44,941 nucleotides of DNA from Bacteroidales bacterium (GTDB lineage Bacteria > Bacteroidota > Bacteroidia > Bacteroidales > Prolixibacteraceae): the NCBI GenBank assembly GCA_031272965.1, contig JAISSS010000063.1, positions 1 through 44,941 of the forward strand, read 5' to 3'. Both the position numbers and the translations under genes were made by a program. Of the stretch, positions 7,517 to 15,492 are shown piece by piece; position 1 is the first letter of the stretch, and each line of letters begins with the position of its first letter. Under the pieces are notes generated by a model, which was not told where the DNA came from, did not search any database, and was given only the letters and a program-made list of their open reading frames with translations.

Positions 7517-7765
7517 TCAGCTCGCGCTGATAAGCTCTTCAGCCCGTTGCAGGATTTTTTCGTCGTCAAGCAACACTATTCCGCCGTTAGGGCCCGGCTC
7601 TATATGCAGGCCCACCGACTTGCCGTTCTTGTAGTTCGCCCCTCCGAAGTAGTTGCGAATGGTCTCTTCAGTAACACTGAACTCGCCGGCCAGCTCGCGA
7701 ATCGCGCCGTCCGGCAGACTGTCTTTAATCTTTCTCAGTTCGTTGAACGTTATCTTTCGCTCCAT
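7517..7765 (-). CDS. Small conserved HTH-like protein
   Basis: An 82-residue protein. The first half resembles a helix-turn-helix (LRKIKDSLPDGAIRELAGEF, then SVTEETIRNYFGG). The second half reads HIEPGPNGGIVLLDDEKILQ, a conserved-looking tail. I recall similar short putative DNA-binding proteins in Bacteroidales but cannot name a function. It lies 24 bp upstream of mlaE in the same reading frame, separated by a single TGA, and is probably the first gene of that operon. It might regulate the operon or simply share its transcript. Confidence 0.8.
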   Translation of the reverse strand: MERKITFNELRKIKDSLPDGAIRELAGEFSVTEETIRNYFGGANYKNGKSVGLHIEPGPNGGIVLLDDEKILQRAEELISAS

Positions 7766-7863
7766 ATCTTAAACTGTTTCTTATGGTTAATATCGAAATA
7801 GAATGTAAAGTTAAATATAAAATTACTTACATGTTCAGATTTAACATTTTTTAATCATGAACT

Positions 7864-8943
7864 TTACCATTTATATACAATGGAATTGATGTTCATGCCG
7901 GCGCCGATAGAGCAGAGAACGATGTTGTCGCCTTCTCGAATTTCGTGGCCGGGCATATTGTTCTTGACGATGAGGTCCAGCAGAGTGGGTACTGTGGCGG
8001 TCGAAGAATTGCCCAGATACCGGATACTCATGGGCATAATGTTGTCCGGCATGTTCTTGTCATACAGCCTGAAGAGTTGCTTAACGATAGCTTCATCCAT
8101 CTTTTCGTTGGCCTGATGGATGAGTATTTTTTTGATGTCAAGGATGTCGAGGCCGGCCTTGTCGATGCTGTCTTTGACGCTTGCGGCCACATTGGTTAGG
8201 GCATACACATAGACTTTATGGCCGGCCATTTTAATGAGTCGCTCGGCGGGGTTATGTGCGGGGTTATATGAGCGGCCGAGGTTGAGCAGGTTCAGGTAGG
8301 GGTTGCAGTCGGAGCGGCTGCTGTGGGCGATGATTCCGGTGGGGGTATCGCTGTCTACGGCCTCGACGACGGTGGCGCCGGCGCCGTCCGAGAATATCAT
8401 GGCGTCGCGGTCGTAGGGGTCGGCGATACGGGACAGCAGGTCGGAGCCGATAACGAGGCCGCGGGTGAAGGTCTTGCTGGTCAGGTATGCGTTGGCCACA
8501 ATCATTCCCTGTGTCCATCCGGGGCAGCCGGAGATGAGGTCGTGGCAAATACATGCCGGATTGGATATTTCCAGCAGCTTCTTGACCCGGTTGGCCAGCG
8601 ATGGCATGCAGTCGCATCGGCTGTTGCCGTATGCCACGTCGCCGAAGTTGTGGCAACAGATGATAAAATCGAGCGATTCGCGGTCAATGCTGCCGCTGTT
8701 GAGCGCGGCTTCGGCTGCCTTCGCGGCGATGTCGGAATTGACCTCGTCATGGGTTGCCCAGCGCCGCTCGGCTATGTTGGTTATCTCGTAGAACTTGCGC
8801 ACTATCTCCTCGTTAGACTTGTCAAACGGCTTGCCGGTTGCGGGGTCATAGAAGGTGTAATTGAGAAAATGTTCATTTGTTACCACATCCGCCGGAACAT
8901 AACTGCCGGTTGCGATAATTTTGGTATATATTTGCTTATTCAT
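7864..8943 (-). CDS. 3-oxoacyl-ACP synthase III (KAS III) family protein
   Basis: A 359-residue thiolase-fold condensing enzyme. The Cys-His-Asn triad of KAS III is visible: Cys140 in SGCPGW, His276 in LIHQANEKM and Asn312 in GNSSTATVP. It is longer than canonical FabH (about 320 residues), with an extra segment near residues 28-45 (NYTFYDPATGKPFDKSNEE), so it may be a paralog with a special acyl substrate rather than the fatty acid initiator. It is the last gene of an overlapping operon with lpxH (8-bp overlap) and the TlpA-like lipoprotein, which suggests envelope lipid synthesis. Confidence 0.88.
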   Translation of the reverse strand: MNKQIYTKIIATGSYVPADVVTNEHFLNYTFYDPATGKPFDKSNEEIVRKFYEITNIAERRWATHDEVNSDIAAKAAEAALNSGSIDRESLDFIICCHNFGDVAYGNSRCDCMPSLANRVKKLLEISNPACICHDLISGCPGWTQGMIVANAYLTSKTFTRGLVIGSDLLSRIADPYDRDAMIFSDGAGATVVEAVDSDTPTGIIAHSSRSDCNPYLNLLNLGRSYNPAHNPAERLIKMAGHKVYVYALTNVAASVKDSIDKAGLDILDIKKILIHQANEKMDEAIVKQLFRLYDKNMPDNIMPMSIRYLGNSSTATVPTLLDLIVKNNMPGHEIREGDNIVLCSIGAGMNINSIVYKW

Positions 8944-9694
8944 TTGTGTAATATTGTTTCAATTCAAGATTGACGCCATCAAAGACGCCGTAGGAATAGA
9001 AGTTGAACCAGTCTCCCAGATTAATCAGTCGGGCATGGGCTCCCACCGGGATGTCGAACATCAGGTGGCGGTGTCCGAACACGAAGTAATCTATCTGTTC
9101 GGTGTCTAATACTTTCAGCGCGTAGCGGTATGTTTCCTCGTCCGTATTTTTGAACGGTTCGGATGGCTTTGAGAGGCGGCTTTTTTTCGACAGTTTATGG
9201 GCAAGATACAGGCCTGCGTCAGGATGCAGCAGGGTTTTGAAGCCCCATTGAGCGAACCGGTTTGAGAACACTTTTTTCATCAGCAGGTAGCCTTTGTCGG
9301 TCGGGTTGAGGCCGTCACCATGCGCCAGCAGGAACTTCTTGCTGCCAATGGTGGTGCGCCATTCATGGCGGTGGACGGTCAGGCCGAGTTCCTGTTCCAG
9401 ATAGTCGAAAGTCCACCCGTCATGATTTCCGGTGAAGAAATGTACGGGGATTCCGGCGTCGGCGATTTCGGCGATTTTAGCCAGCGGGCGGATAAATCCT
9501 TTGGGGATTACGCGGCGGTACTCAAACCAGCAGTCGAACAAGTCGCCCAGCAGGAACAGCGCTCCCGCCTGGTGACGTATCATGGCCAGCCAGTCGGTAA
9601 AGAGGCGCTCGCGTTGCCTGTTATTGTGCAATGCGGGCGCTCCCAGATGCACATCCGAGACGAAAAATGTCTTGCTGTTAACTGCCCCCGTCAT
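8936..9694 (-). CDS. lpxH: UDP-2,3-diacylglucosamine diphosphatase
   Basis: A 252-residue calcineurin-fold metallophosphoesterase that hydrolyses UDP-2,3-diacylglucosamine to lipid X in lipid A synthesis at the inner face of the inner membrane. All metal-binding motifs are present in order: SDVHLG (Asp14, His16), GDLFDCW, TGNHDGW, LAHGDG and FGHRH. Length matches LpxH. Its ATG overlaps the stop of the upstream TlpA-like gene (ATGA at 9691-9694), and its end overlaps the KAS III start by 8 bp, implying translational coupling. Confidence 0.93.
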   Translation of the reverse strand: MTGAVNSKTFFVSDVHLGAPALHNNRQRERLFTDWLAMIRHQAGALFLLGDLFDCWFEYRRVIPKGFIRPLAKIAEIADAGIPVHFFTGNHDGWTFDYLEQELGLTVHRHEWRTTIGSKKFLLAHGDGLNPTDKGYLLMKKVFSNRFAQWGFKTLLHPDAGLYLAHKLSKKSRLSKPSEPFKNTDEETYRYALKVLDTEQIDYFVFGHRHLMFDIPVGAHARLINLGDWFNFYSYGVFDGVNLELKQYYTNE

Positions 9695-10848
9695 TTCAAG
9701 ACTTGCTGAATTTTCTGTTCCAACTGTGGCCCTTTAAGGTTGACCCCGATAACGATGCCGTCTTTGTCGAGCAGGTAGTTCCACGGAATCTGCTTAACGT
9801 TATAGGGCAGGGTGGCTTTGATGCTGCCCTTCATATCGCCGACATTTGTCCATGTCAGGTGGTCGTCTTCGATGGCTTTGTGCCACAGGTAGCGGTCGGT
9901 GTCGGTGCTCACCTGATAGATGTCGAAGCCCTTGTCGTGGTATTTCTGGTACAGTTCTGCCAATACGGGGTTCACAATGCGGGAGCCCTCGTCGGCAGCC
10001 GCCCAGAAATGCAGCAGTACATATTTGCCACGGAAGGCGCTGAGCGGCACATCATTGCCGTCCCGGTCTGGCAGGGTGATGTCGATGCTGTTCTCGCCAT
10101 ACTCGTCAACTAACTGCTTCAGCACTGCCGATTGCCTGGCTGCTTCCGCTTCCCGCATCAGTTGCAGCGTGTTGTTATACAGCGCCTGCGTGTGTTCGGA
10201 CTGGGGAAAGAAATTATGCAGCGCTGTGGCGGCCACTTTCAGGGAATGGAGGTCCTGAATGACATAGTTCTTCTCGTCGAATTTCTGGTACAGCGCCAGA
10301 ACGCTGGCCATCGAGAACGGATGTTTCATCACGAAGTCTTTGGAAAAGTCTATCTGGGTCTGCCTTATACGGTGATATTCATCGTCCAGAGCCTTGTTGC
10401 GTCGGGCAAAATCGGGATTTGCGGCAAGAGTAAGCTGTAAGGCGCGGATAGAATCCAGCCGCAACTTCGTCACCCACAGATGCCGGTTGAGTTCCTGCAC
10501 TAACAGGGAGCCTTCGGAGCCTGTTACGGCATAATTATAGGTAAAGTCGGACGCATCGCTGGTGATGCTGATATGCTCGGCCGAATCAACTAACAGAGTG
10601 ATAAAGTTGTTCTTCCCTTTCAGCCGTAGCAGATAGAAAGTGGGATACCCTACCGCGCCGGAGAACCGGAACGTCCCCTCTTCGGTCAGCTTGACCGAAT
10701 CGACGTTCACTGTGGTGGATACTTTCAACTCGTCCAAATACAGATATTGCCCTTCCGCGTTGGTAATTTTGCCGTCAACGATGAACTTCGGGCTGTCGCT
10801 GCATGCAGCCAGCAGTACAATAAAAAGAATTCCGTAATATCTTCTCAC
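9691..10848 (-). CDS. TlpA-like thioredoxin-fold lipoprotein lacking the CXXC motif
   Basis: A 385-residue predicted lipoprotein: a short charged N-terminus, a hydrophobic stretch, then the lipobox LLAAC (Cys16). Residues about 23-110 look like the DUF4369 beta domain found at the N-terminus of Bacteroidota TlpA proteins. The C-terminal third is a thioredoxin/AhpC fold (GKYVLLHFWAAADEGSR, then STDTDRYLWHKAIEDDHLTW and the cis-Pro loop KQIPWNYLLDKDG). Where TlpA has WCxxC this protein has WAAADEGS, so both redox cysteines are missing and thiol oxidoreduction is unlikely. It starts with GTG at 10848 and overlaps lpxH by 4 bp. A binding or scaffolding role is an inference only. Confidence 0.85.
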   Translation of the reverse strand: MRRYYGILFIVLLAACSDSPKFIVDGKITNAEGQYLYLDELKVSTTVNVDSVKLTEEGTFRFSGAVGYPTFYLLRLKGKNNFITLLVDSAEHISITSDASDFTYNYAVTGSEGSLLVQELNRHLWVTKLRLDSIRALQLTLAANPDFARRNKALDDEYHRIRQTQIDFSKDFVMKHPFSMASVLALYQKFDEKNYVIQDLHSLKVAATALHNFFPQSEHTQALYNNTLQLMREAEAARQSAVLKQLVDEYGENSIDITLPDRDGNDVPLSAFRGKYVLLHFWAAADEGSRIVNPVLAELYQKYHDKGFDIYQVSTDTDRYLWHKAIEDDHLTWTNVGDMKGSIKATLPYNVKQIPWNYLLDKDGIVIGVNLKGPQLEQKIQQVLK

Positions 10849-10953
10849 GATAAAAAATCTAACCTTATAATTTCAGCGTGTAAAAATAGTTAATTCTTTC
10901 TTATGACATACCGTATTGAGAAAAACTTTTAACAGAGCAGCGAAAAAAAGATG

Positions 10954-10961
10954 TATTTTTG
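10954..10961 (+). promoter_or_regulatory. -7 promoter element of ribF
   Basis: TATTTTTG, an exact TAnnTTTG match, 21 bp upstream of the ATG at 10983. It overlaps a possible TTG start at 10959, which argues that translation begins at 10983. No clear -33 box. Confidence 0.6.
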
Positions 10962-10982
10962 GGCTGCAAAAACGGACAACGC

Positions 10983-11921
10983 ATGAACATTTACAATGGC
11001 ACCCGCAGCTTTCAGGTTGACAGGCCAATATTAACAGTAGGTTCTTTTGATGGCGTACATCTGGGACACATCAAGGTACTTAGCCGCTTGACGGAACTCG
11101 CACACCGCCATAACGGGGTTCCGGTGGTCTTTACCTTCGCGCCACACCCGCGGCAGATACTGTTTCCCGATGAAAAAATGCAGTTACTCACAACCACAGA
11201 TGAAAAAATTGTTTACTTTCAGCGCACGGGAATTAACCATTTAATAATATATCCGTTCACAAAAGAGTTTGCCTCTATGAACTATGCCGACTTTGTTCAC
11301 CGCATACTTGTTGAACAGCTGCATATCCGTGCCTTAGTGGTGGGACATGACCACCGCTTCGGTGCTAACAGGGAAGGCGCTTTTGAACGGCTGCTGCAAC
11401 TGTCCGCAGAACAGGGATTCGTGGTGGAACAGTCGGACGCTCTCGCTGCTGACGGAACCAATATCAGCTCGACCTGCATACGCCGTGCCTTGATGGAAGG
11501 GCGCTTGGACCGTGCCAATCATTGTCTGGGTTACAACTACAGCCTTTGCGGGACAGTGGTTAAGGGGCGCCAACTTGGGCGCCAACTCGGATTTCCTACT
11601 GCCAACATTCGTATCACCGACCCTGCAAAGCTCATTCCCGCCAGCGGCGTATATGGCGCCAGCGTACATGTCGATGGCCAGCGTTATTGCGGGATGCTCA
11701 ACATCGGACGTAATCCCTCGGTTGGTCAACCGTTGCAGGAACCGGCCATCGAAGTGCATATCCTCAATTTTGACGGCAATTTATATGGCCATGATATTAC
11801 GGTGGAACTTGTATTTCGACTTCGTGATGAACAAAAGTTTACTTCTATCGAGGCTCTCCGCAACCGGCTGAAAGCCGACCGCTTGAAAATTGTTGAAGCC
11901 CTTGAACATTTATGCGTTTAA
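10983..11921 (+). CDS. ribF: Bifunctional riboflavin kinase / FAD synthetase
   Basis: A 312-residue enzyme making FMN and then FAD from riboflavin and ATP in the cytoplasm. The N-terminal nucleotidyltransferase shows TVGSFDGVHLGHIKVL (HxGH-type motif), FTFAPHPRQI, VVGHDHRFGANREG and ISSTCIRRAL. The C-terminal kinase shows GRQLGFPTANI, GVYGASV and NIGRNPSVG. I chose the ATG at 10983 because the upstream TTG lies in the -7 promoter box. The gene is monocistronic, divergent from the TlpA operon and convergent with the Gfo/Idh gene (12-bp gap). Confidence 0.95.
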   Translation: MNIYNGTRSFQVDRPILTVGSFDGVHLGHIKVLSRLTELAHRHNGVPVVFTFAPHPRQILFPDEKMQLLTTTDEKIVYFQRTGINHLIIYPFTKEFASMNYADFVHRILVEQLHIRALVVGHDHRFGANREGAFERLLQLSAEQGFVVEQSDALAADGTNISSTCIRRALMEGRLDRANHCLGYNYSLCGTVVKGRQLGRQLGFPTANIRITDPAKLIPASGVYGASVHVDGQRYCGMLNIGRNPSVGQPLQEPAIEVHILNFDGNLYGHDITVELVFRLRDEQKFTSIEALRNRLKADRLKIVEALEHLCV

Positions 11922-11933
11922 CTGATTGACGAT

Positions 11934-12965
11934 TCAACGTTCCTGTCGTTTTCCGCTGATTTTTTCGAGGATGCTGATTACGTTACGGCATAGGCGTGGT
12001 TCGACGCTTAGCGGTGCATTATTGACCAATGCGTCATAGACGTTGTCGTAGAAAGCGAGGTAGTTCCCGGGCAGGGTCTCGACGGTTCCGCAGATGTGCA
12101 GGCCATTGATGTCGGTATTTATTTTTCCCCAGTGTTCGGGCGCTTCCTGTCCCCAGTTGGGGGCGTCGGGGTTTTCTCCGCGTTTGAGGCGTTCTTCCTG
12201 CGGGTCTATTCCGTATTTATGAAAAGAGCCGAGCGTTCCATGCAGGCTGTAGCGTGGCCCCGGTTCTCTGACGAGGTAAGAGCATTTCAGTGTTACGGCT
12301 AATCCGGGGTAGCGGAAGCGCACGTCGTAGAAGTCTGTTGCCGCGCCGCCGTCACGGAACACATCTGTGCGGGCAGATACGGATTCGGGCATTCCGAACA
12401 GCGTAACGGCCTGGTCTATCATGTGCGAGCCGAGATTATACAGCACCCCGCTGTTAATAGCGCCGTCTTCTTTCCATGTGTTGGGCTGGATGTAGTTGCG
12501 GTAGCGGTCGAAGCGGGCTTCAAATTCCACGAGGCGGCCCAGCATCCCGGTTTCCACGATTTTACGGACGGTGAGGAAGTCGCCATCCCATCGGCGATTT
12601 TGGAATACTGTGAGTATCAGCCCTTTTGAGGCGGCAATATGGATGAGCTCGTCGGCTTCTGCGGCTGTTTGGGTGAACGGCTTTTCGACGACAACATGTT
12701 TGCCCGCTTCCAAAGCCTGCTTGGCCATCGGGAAGTGCAGGCGGTCGGGAGTGTTAACTATCACTAAATCAACGTCGCGGGCATTGAGGATGTAGTTGTA
12801 TGCACGGACGGTTTCGGCGTCGGGGCAGCTGAGCGCCGCGAGGCTTTTGGTACGTTCCAGAACTTTCGTAATTTTAAACCCAGGATGTACTTTCAGCAGC
12901 GGGGCGTGGAATACCGCGCCTGACATGCCGAAAGAGGCGAGCGCGGTGCGGATGACGGTATTCAT
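11934..12965 (-). CDS. Gfo/Idh/MocA family oxidoreductase
   Basis: A 343-residue NAD(P)-dependent sugar or inositol dehydrogenase-type protein. The N-terminal Rossmann motif is near ALASFGMSGAVFHAPLL; the first glycine of GxGxxG is a serine in this copy. VDLVIVNTPDRLHFPMAKQA and GKHVVVEKPF (the EKP motif) follow, then a C-terminal alpha/beta domain with GVLYNLGSHMIDQAVTLFG. It resembles the YdgJ/IolW subgroup (scyllo-inositol dehydrogenase-like), but the substrate cannot be read from sequence. Its promoter box at 12989-12996 lies inside the U-tract of the rplI terminator. Confidence 0.88.
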   Translation of the reverse strand: MNTVIRTALASFGMSGAVFHAPLLKVHPGFKITKVLERTKSLAALSCPDAETVRAYNYILNARDVDLVIVNTPDRLHFPMAKQALEAGKHVVVEKPFTQTAAEADELIHIAASKGLILTVFQNRRWDGDFLTVRKIVETGMLGRLVEFEARFDRYRNYIQPNTWKEDGAINSGVLYNLGSHMIDQAVTLFGMPESVSARTDVFRDGGAATDFYDVRFRYPGLAVTLKCSYLVREPGPRYSLHGTLGSFHKYGIDPQEERLKRGENPDAPNWGQEAPEHWGKINTDINGLHICGTVETLPGNYLAFYDNVYDALVNNAPLSVEPRLCRNVISILEKISGKRQER

Positions 12966-12988
12966 GTGTTTCTGAGCAATTAATTATA

Positions 12989-12996
12989 CAAAAATA
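12989..12996 (-). promoter_or_regulatory. -7 promoter element for the Gfo/Idh gene
   Basis: TATTTTTG on the minus strand, 24 bp upstream of the ATG. It coincides with the U-rich tail of the ribosomal operon terminator, so one stretch appears to serve both functions. Confidence 0.5.
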
Positions 12997-13023
12997 AAAG
13001 CCGGCGTCCTTCTGACAACCGGC
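12990..13023 (-). terminator. Rho-independent terminator of rpsF-rpsR-rplI
   Basis: On the minus strand a GCCGG/CCGGC hairpin (13000-13023), with an inner GTC/GAC pairing, is followed directly by the U-rich run TTTTATTTTT. It lies 27 bp after the rplI stop. Confidence 0.75.
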
Positions 13024-13050
13024 AATTAGAAAACGTTAGTTATATCGTAA

Positions 13051-13497
13051 TTATTCCGAAACTACTTCGAAGGGGAAATCCACGATAACTTCTCTGTGGA
13101 GTTTTATTTTTGCGGTGAATTTTCCCACTTCTTTGACAGTGTCGGCCGCTATCTTAATTTGTTTGCGGTCAATATCGAATCCGAGTTTGGCGATAGCTTC
13201 GGCCAGCTGGATAGTGTTTACGGAGCCGAAGATTTTGCCTGTTGCGCTGGTTTTGGCGCCGATAACGACGGTTTTTCCCTCTAATTGGGCGGCCATAGCG
13301 AGCGCTTCGTCTTTGAGTTTGGCCTCTTTATGGGCGCGCTGGCGGATGTTCTCAGCCAGTACTTTTTTTGATGTAGCATTGGCGACAATCGCCATCTTCT
13401 GGGGAATCAGGAAGTTGCGGCCGTAGCCGTCCTTGACGGTAACGATGTCGTCTTTGCTCCCCAGATTTTGGACATCCTGTAACAAAATAATTTCCAT
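13051..13497 (-). CDS. rplI: 50S ribosomal protein L9
   Basis: A 148-residue bL9. The N-terminal domain is characteristic: MEIILLQDVQNLGSKDDIVT, then VKDGYGRNFLIPQKMA. A long helix linker and a C-terminal 23S rRNA-contacting domain follow. It is the last gene of rpsF-rpsR-rplI, 17 bp after rpsR, and ends at a good terminator (12990-13023). Confidence 0.97.
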   Translation of the reverse strand: MEIILLQDVQNLGSKDDIVTVKDGYGRNFLIPQKMAIVANATSKKVLAENIRQRAHKEAKLKDEALAMAAQLEGKTVVIGAKTSATGKIFGSVNTIQLAEAIAKLGFDIDRKQIKIAADTVKEVGKFTAKIKLHREVIVDFPFEVVSE

Positions 13498-13514
13498 TTC
13501 TTTCTGTCGATTTA

Positions 13515-13784
13515 TTATTTTAACATGTCTGTTACAAATGGCAGCAGGGCCAGATGTCGGGCGCGTTTTACGGCTTGCGCCACTTTGCGCTGGAACTTCA
13601 GGGAGGTTCCTGTGATACGGCGCGGCAGGATGCGTCCCTGCTCGTTAAGGAACCGCTTCAGAAATTCGGGGTCCTTATAGTCAACGTACTTGATGTTGTT
13701 ACGTTTAAACCGGCAGTATTTTTTCTTCTTTACTTCTACCGATTGCGGGGTTAAATACCTGATTTCTCCTTGATTATTTGCCAT
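13515..13784 (-). CDS. rpsR: 30S ribosomal protein S18
   Basis: An 89-residue bS18 with the family core [20 protein letters not shown], then [20 protein letters not shown] and the basic tail [19 protein letters not shown]. It binds as a heterodimer with S6 in the 30S platform. The gene lies 3 bp after rpsF, consistent with coupled synthesis of the S6:S18 pair. Confidence 0.97.
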   Translation of the reverse strand: MANNQGEIRYLTPQSVEVKKKKYCRFKRNNIKYVDYKDPEFLKRFLNEQGRILPRRITGTSLKFQRKVAQAVKRARHLALLPFVTDMLK

Positions 13785-13787
13785 TTC

Positions 13788-14177
13788 TTAGCCCTCCTTT
13801 ACTGTTGATGTGGTTGTTGGTGCGGCAGCGGCCTCTGTTGCGACGGCCTGACGTTTGTTCCTGCGCTTTTCGCTATACTCTACCGCGTATTTGTCTAAGC
13901 GGAATGTCAGGAAGCGGATGATGCGCTCGTCGCGCCGGTACTGGATTTCAAGGGTACGGACGAACTCAGGCTCCGCCTTAAATTCGAACAAGTGATAGAA
14001 CCCTGTCGTCTTCTTCTGGATGGGATAGGCCAGCTTGCGCAATCCCCAATCCTCTTCATTGACTATCTCGCCCCCGCCGGAGGTGATGATGTCTTTGAAC
14101 TTTGTTACCGCTTCCTTCATCTGACTGTCAGACAAAACGGGAGTTAAAATGAAAACGGTTTCATACTGGTTTTTCAT
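13788..14177 (-). CDS. rpsF: 30S ribosomal protein S6
   Basis: A 129-residue bS6 beginning [20 protein letters not shown]. The core [18 protein letters not shown], then HLFEFKA and the arginine-rich [10 protein letters not shown], is typical. The C-terminus is extended and rich in Ala/Thr, as is common in this phylum. I place the start at 14177 because the longer frame would run upstream past the leader; a TATCTTTG promoter box lies at 14228-14235. First gene of the rpsF-rpsR-rplI operon. Confidence 0.96.
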   Translation of the reverse strand: MKNQYETVFILTPVLSDSQMKEAVTKFKDIITSGGGEIVNEEDWGLRKLAYPIQKKTTGFYHLFEFKAEPEFVRTLEIQYRRDERIIRFLTFRLDKYAVEYSEKRRNKRQAVATEAAAAPTTTSTVKEG

Positions 14178-14227
14178 AAAACACCTGATTATTAGTTGTT
14201 TAAAAAAATTATTCTTTAAAAGCGGCG

Positions 14228-14235
14228 CAAAGATA
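14228..14235 (-). promoter_or_regulatory. -7 promoter element of rpsF operon
   Basis: TATCTTTG on the minus strand, 50 bp upstream of the rpsF ATG, an exact TAnnTTTG match. The -33 box is not evident. Confidence 0.6.
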
Positions 14236-14359
14236 TACACTTTTTCGATACGACGTACATTTTACCTGAAATATTTGCGTTTTTTTAAGATTCGGCTTAA
14301 CATAGCCCTGAAAATCGCCTCATATAATATAATGTGAACAGTTATCGGAATAATATTTA

Positions 14360-14367
14360 TACCTTTG
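14360..14367 (+). promoter_or_regulatory. -7 promoter element of tpiA
   Basis: TACCTTTG, an exact match to the consensus, 30 bp upstream of the tpiA ATG. Confidence 0.6.
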
Positions 14368-14397
14368 TGGCTGAAATAACAGTCATTCTAAAAAAAT

Positions 14398-15156
14398 ATG
14401 AGAAAGAAAGTAGTTGCCGGCAACTGGAAGTGTAATACCACGTTCCAGGAAGGCATTGAACTGGCGAAAGCCGTAAACAGTCTGGTGGTCGAGAAGGGCG
14501 CCGAGGATGTAACAGTCATTGTGGGTACCCCCTTTACGCATCTGGCGAAGGTTGTGGAATCCGTGGATACTGCCCGCGTAGGGGTTGCTGCCCAGAACTG
14601 CGCAGCCGAGCCTAAAGGGGCCTTCACAGGAGAAGTGTCGGCGGCAATGGTCAAATCCACTGGCGCTCAATACGTGATACTTGGCCATTCCGAGCGCCGT
14701 GAATACTATGGCGAAACGAGCGAAATCCTGAACAAAAAGCTCAAACTCGCTTTGGAGAACGGCCTCACCCCTATATATTGCTGTGGCGAGGCATTGCCTG
14801 TGCGTGAAGCCAATACGCAGAACGCTTTCGTGGGGCAGCAGTTGGAGGAGACCATATTCAGGCTGCCGGAAGCCGACTTCCGCAAGCTCATCATCGCCTA
14901 TGAGCCTATCTGGGCTATCGGTACCGGCAAAACCGCCACCGCCGAGCAGGCTCAGGAAATGCTTGCGTACATCCGCGAACTCATCCGCGCAAAATATGGC
15001 GACGCTGTGGCACAGGATACATCCCTGCTCTATGGCGGCAGCGCTAATGCCAAGAACGCCGCCGAGCTGTTTGCCAAGCCCGACATTGACGGTGGTCTCA
15101 TCGGAGGCGCCTCGCTGAAGCCTGACGATTTCATCGTTATTGTGAACGCTTATTGA
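14398..15156 (+). CDS. tpiA: Triose-phosphate isomerase
   Basis: A 252-residue TIM barrel interconverting dihydroxyacetone phosphate and glyceraldehyde 3-phosphate. Catalytic residues are visible: Lys11 in GNWKCN, the electrophile His97 in ILGHSERR and the base Glu169 in [15 protein letters not shown]. The phosphate-binding loop near the end is [10 protein letters not shown], followed by [10 protein letters not shown]. It is followed closely by yidD and ilvC on the same strand, which it may co-transcribe. Confidence 0.97.
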   Translation: MRKKVVAGNWKCNTTFQEGIELAKAVNSLVVEKGAEDVTVIVGTPFTHLAKVVESVDTARVGVAAQNCAAEPKGAFTGEVSAAMVKSTGAQYVILGHSERREYYGETSEILNKKLKLALENGLTPIYCCGEALPVREANTQNAFVGQQLEETIFRLPEADFRKLIIAYEPIWAIGTGKTATAEQAQEMLAYIRELIRAKYGDAVAQDTSLLYGGSANAKNAAELFAKPDIDGGLIGGASLKPDDFIVIVNAY

Positions 15157-15185
15157 GGCACAATTATTATAAACAATAGTTCAAT

Positions 15186-15425
15186 ATGAATATATTGGTA
15201 CGCTTTTTCAGCAGCATTTTGCTGGCAATGATATGGTTTTATCGCCATGTCATATCGCCGCTGTTTCCGCCGTCATGTCGCCACGTGCCTACCTGTTCGC
15301 AGTATGCCATTGACGCCATCAAAATACACGGACCGTTTCGCGGCGTCTGGATGGCCATCAAACGCATCTGCCGGTGCACCCCGTGGGGAACCAGCGGCTA
15401 TGACCCCGTACCTGAAAAACATTGA
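15186..15425 (+). CDS. yidD: Membrane protein insertion efficiency factor YidD
   Basis: A 79-residue protein of the YidD/UPF0161 family that assists YidC-dependent membrane insertion at the inner membrane. An N-terminal hydrophobic/amphipathic helix ([20 protein letters not shown]) is followed by the family signature [15 protein letters not shown], by [10 protein letters not shown] and by [11 protein letters not shown]. The usual neighbours (rpmH, rnpA, yidC) are absent. Here it lies between tpiA and ilvC with short gaps (29 and 67 bp). Confidence 0.93.
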   Translation: MNILVRFFSSILLAMIWFYRHVISPLFPPSCRHVPTCSQYAIDAIKIHGPFRGVWMAIKRICRCTPWGTSGYDPVPEKH

Positions 15426-15492
15426 AGAAATTATTGAATTATTGAGCAGAAAGATTATTGAATAGAAGTAACGAATAAACAACAAAAAAAAT

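Noticed and set aside
10959-10982. TTG starts that lengthen ribF (same pattern at 18398, 27916 and 37793)
   Set aside because: The TTG codons fall within promoter -7 or -33 boxes; downstream ATGs give normal N-termini or signal peptides.
11567-11594. Near-tandem GGGCGCCAACT repeat in ribF
   Set aside because: It encodes the conserved riboflavin kinase segment GRQLGRQLGFPT and needs no repeat-element explanation.
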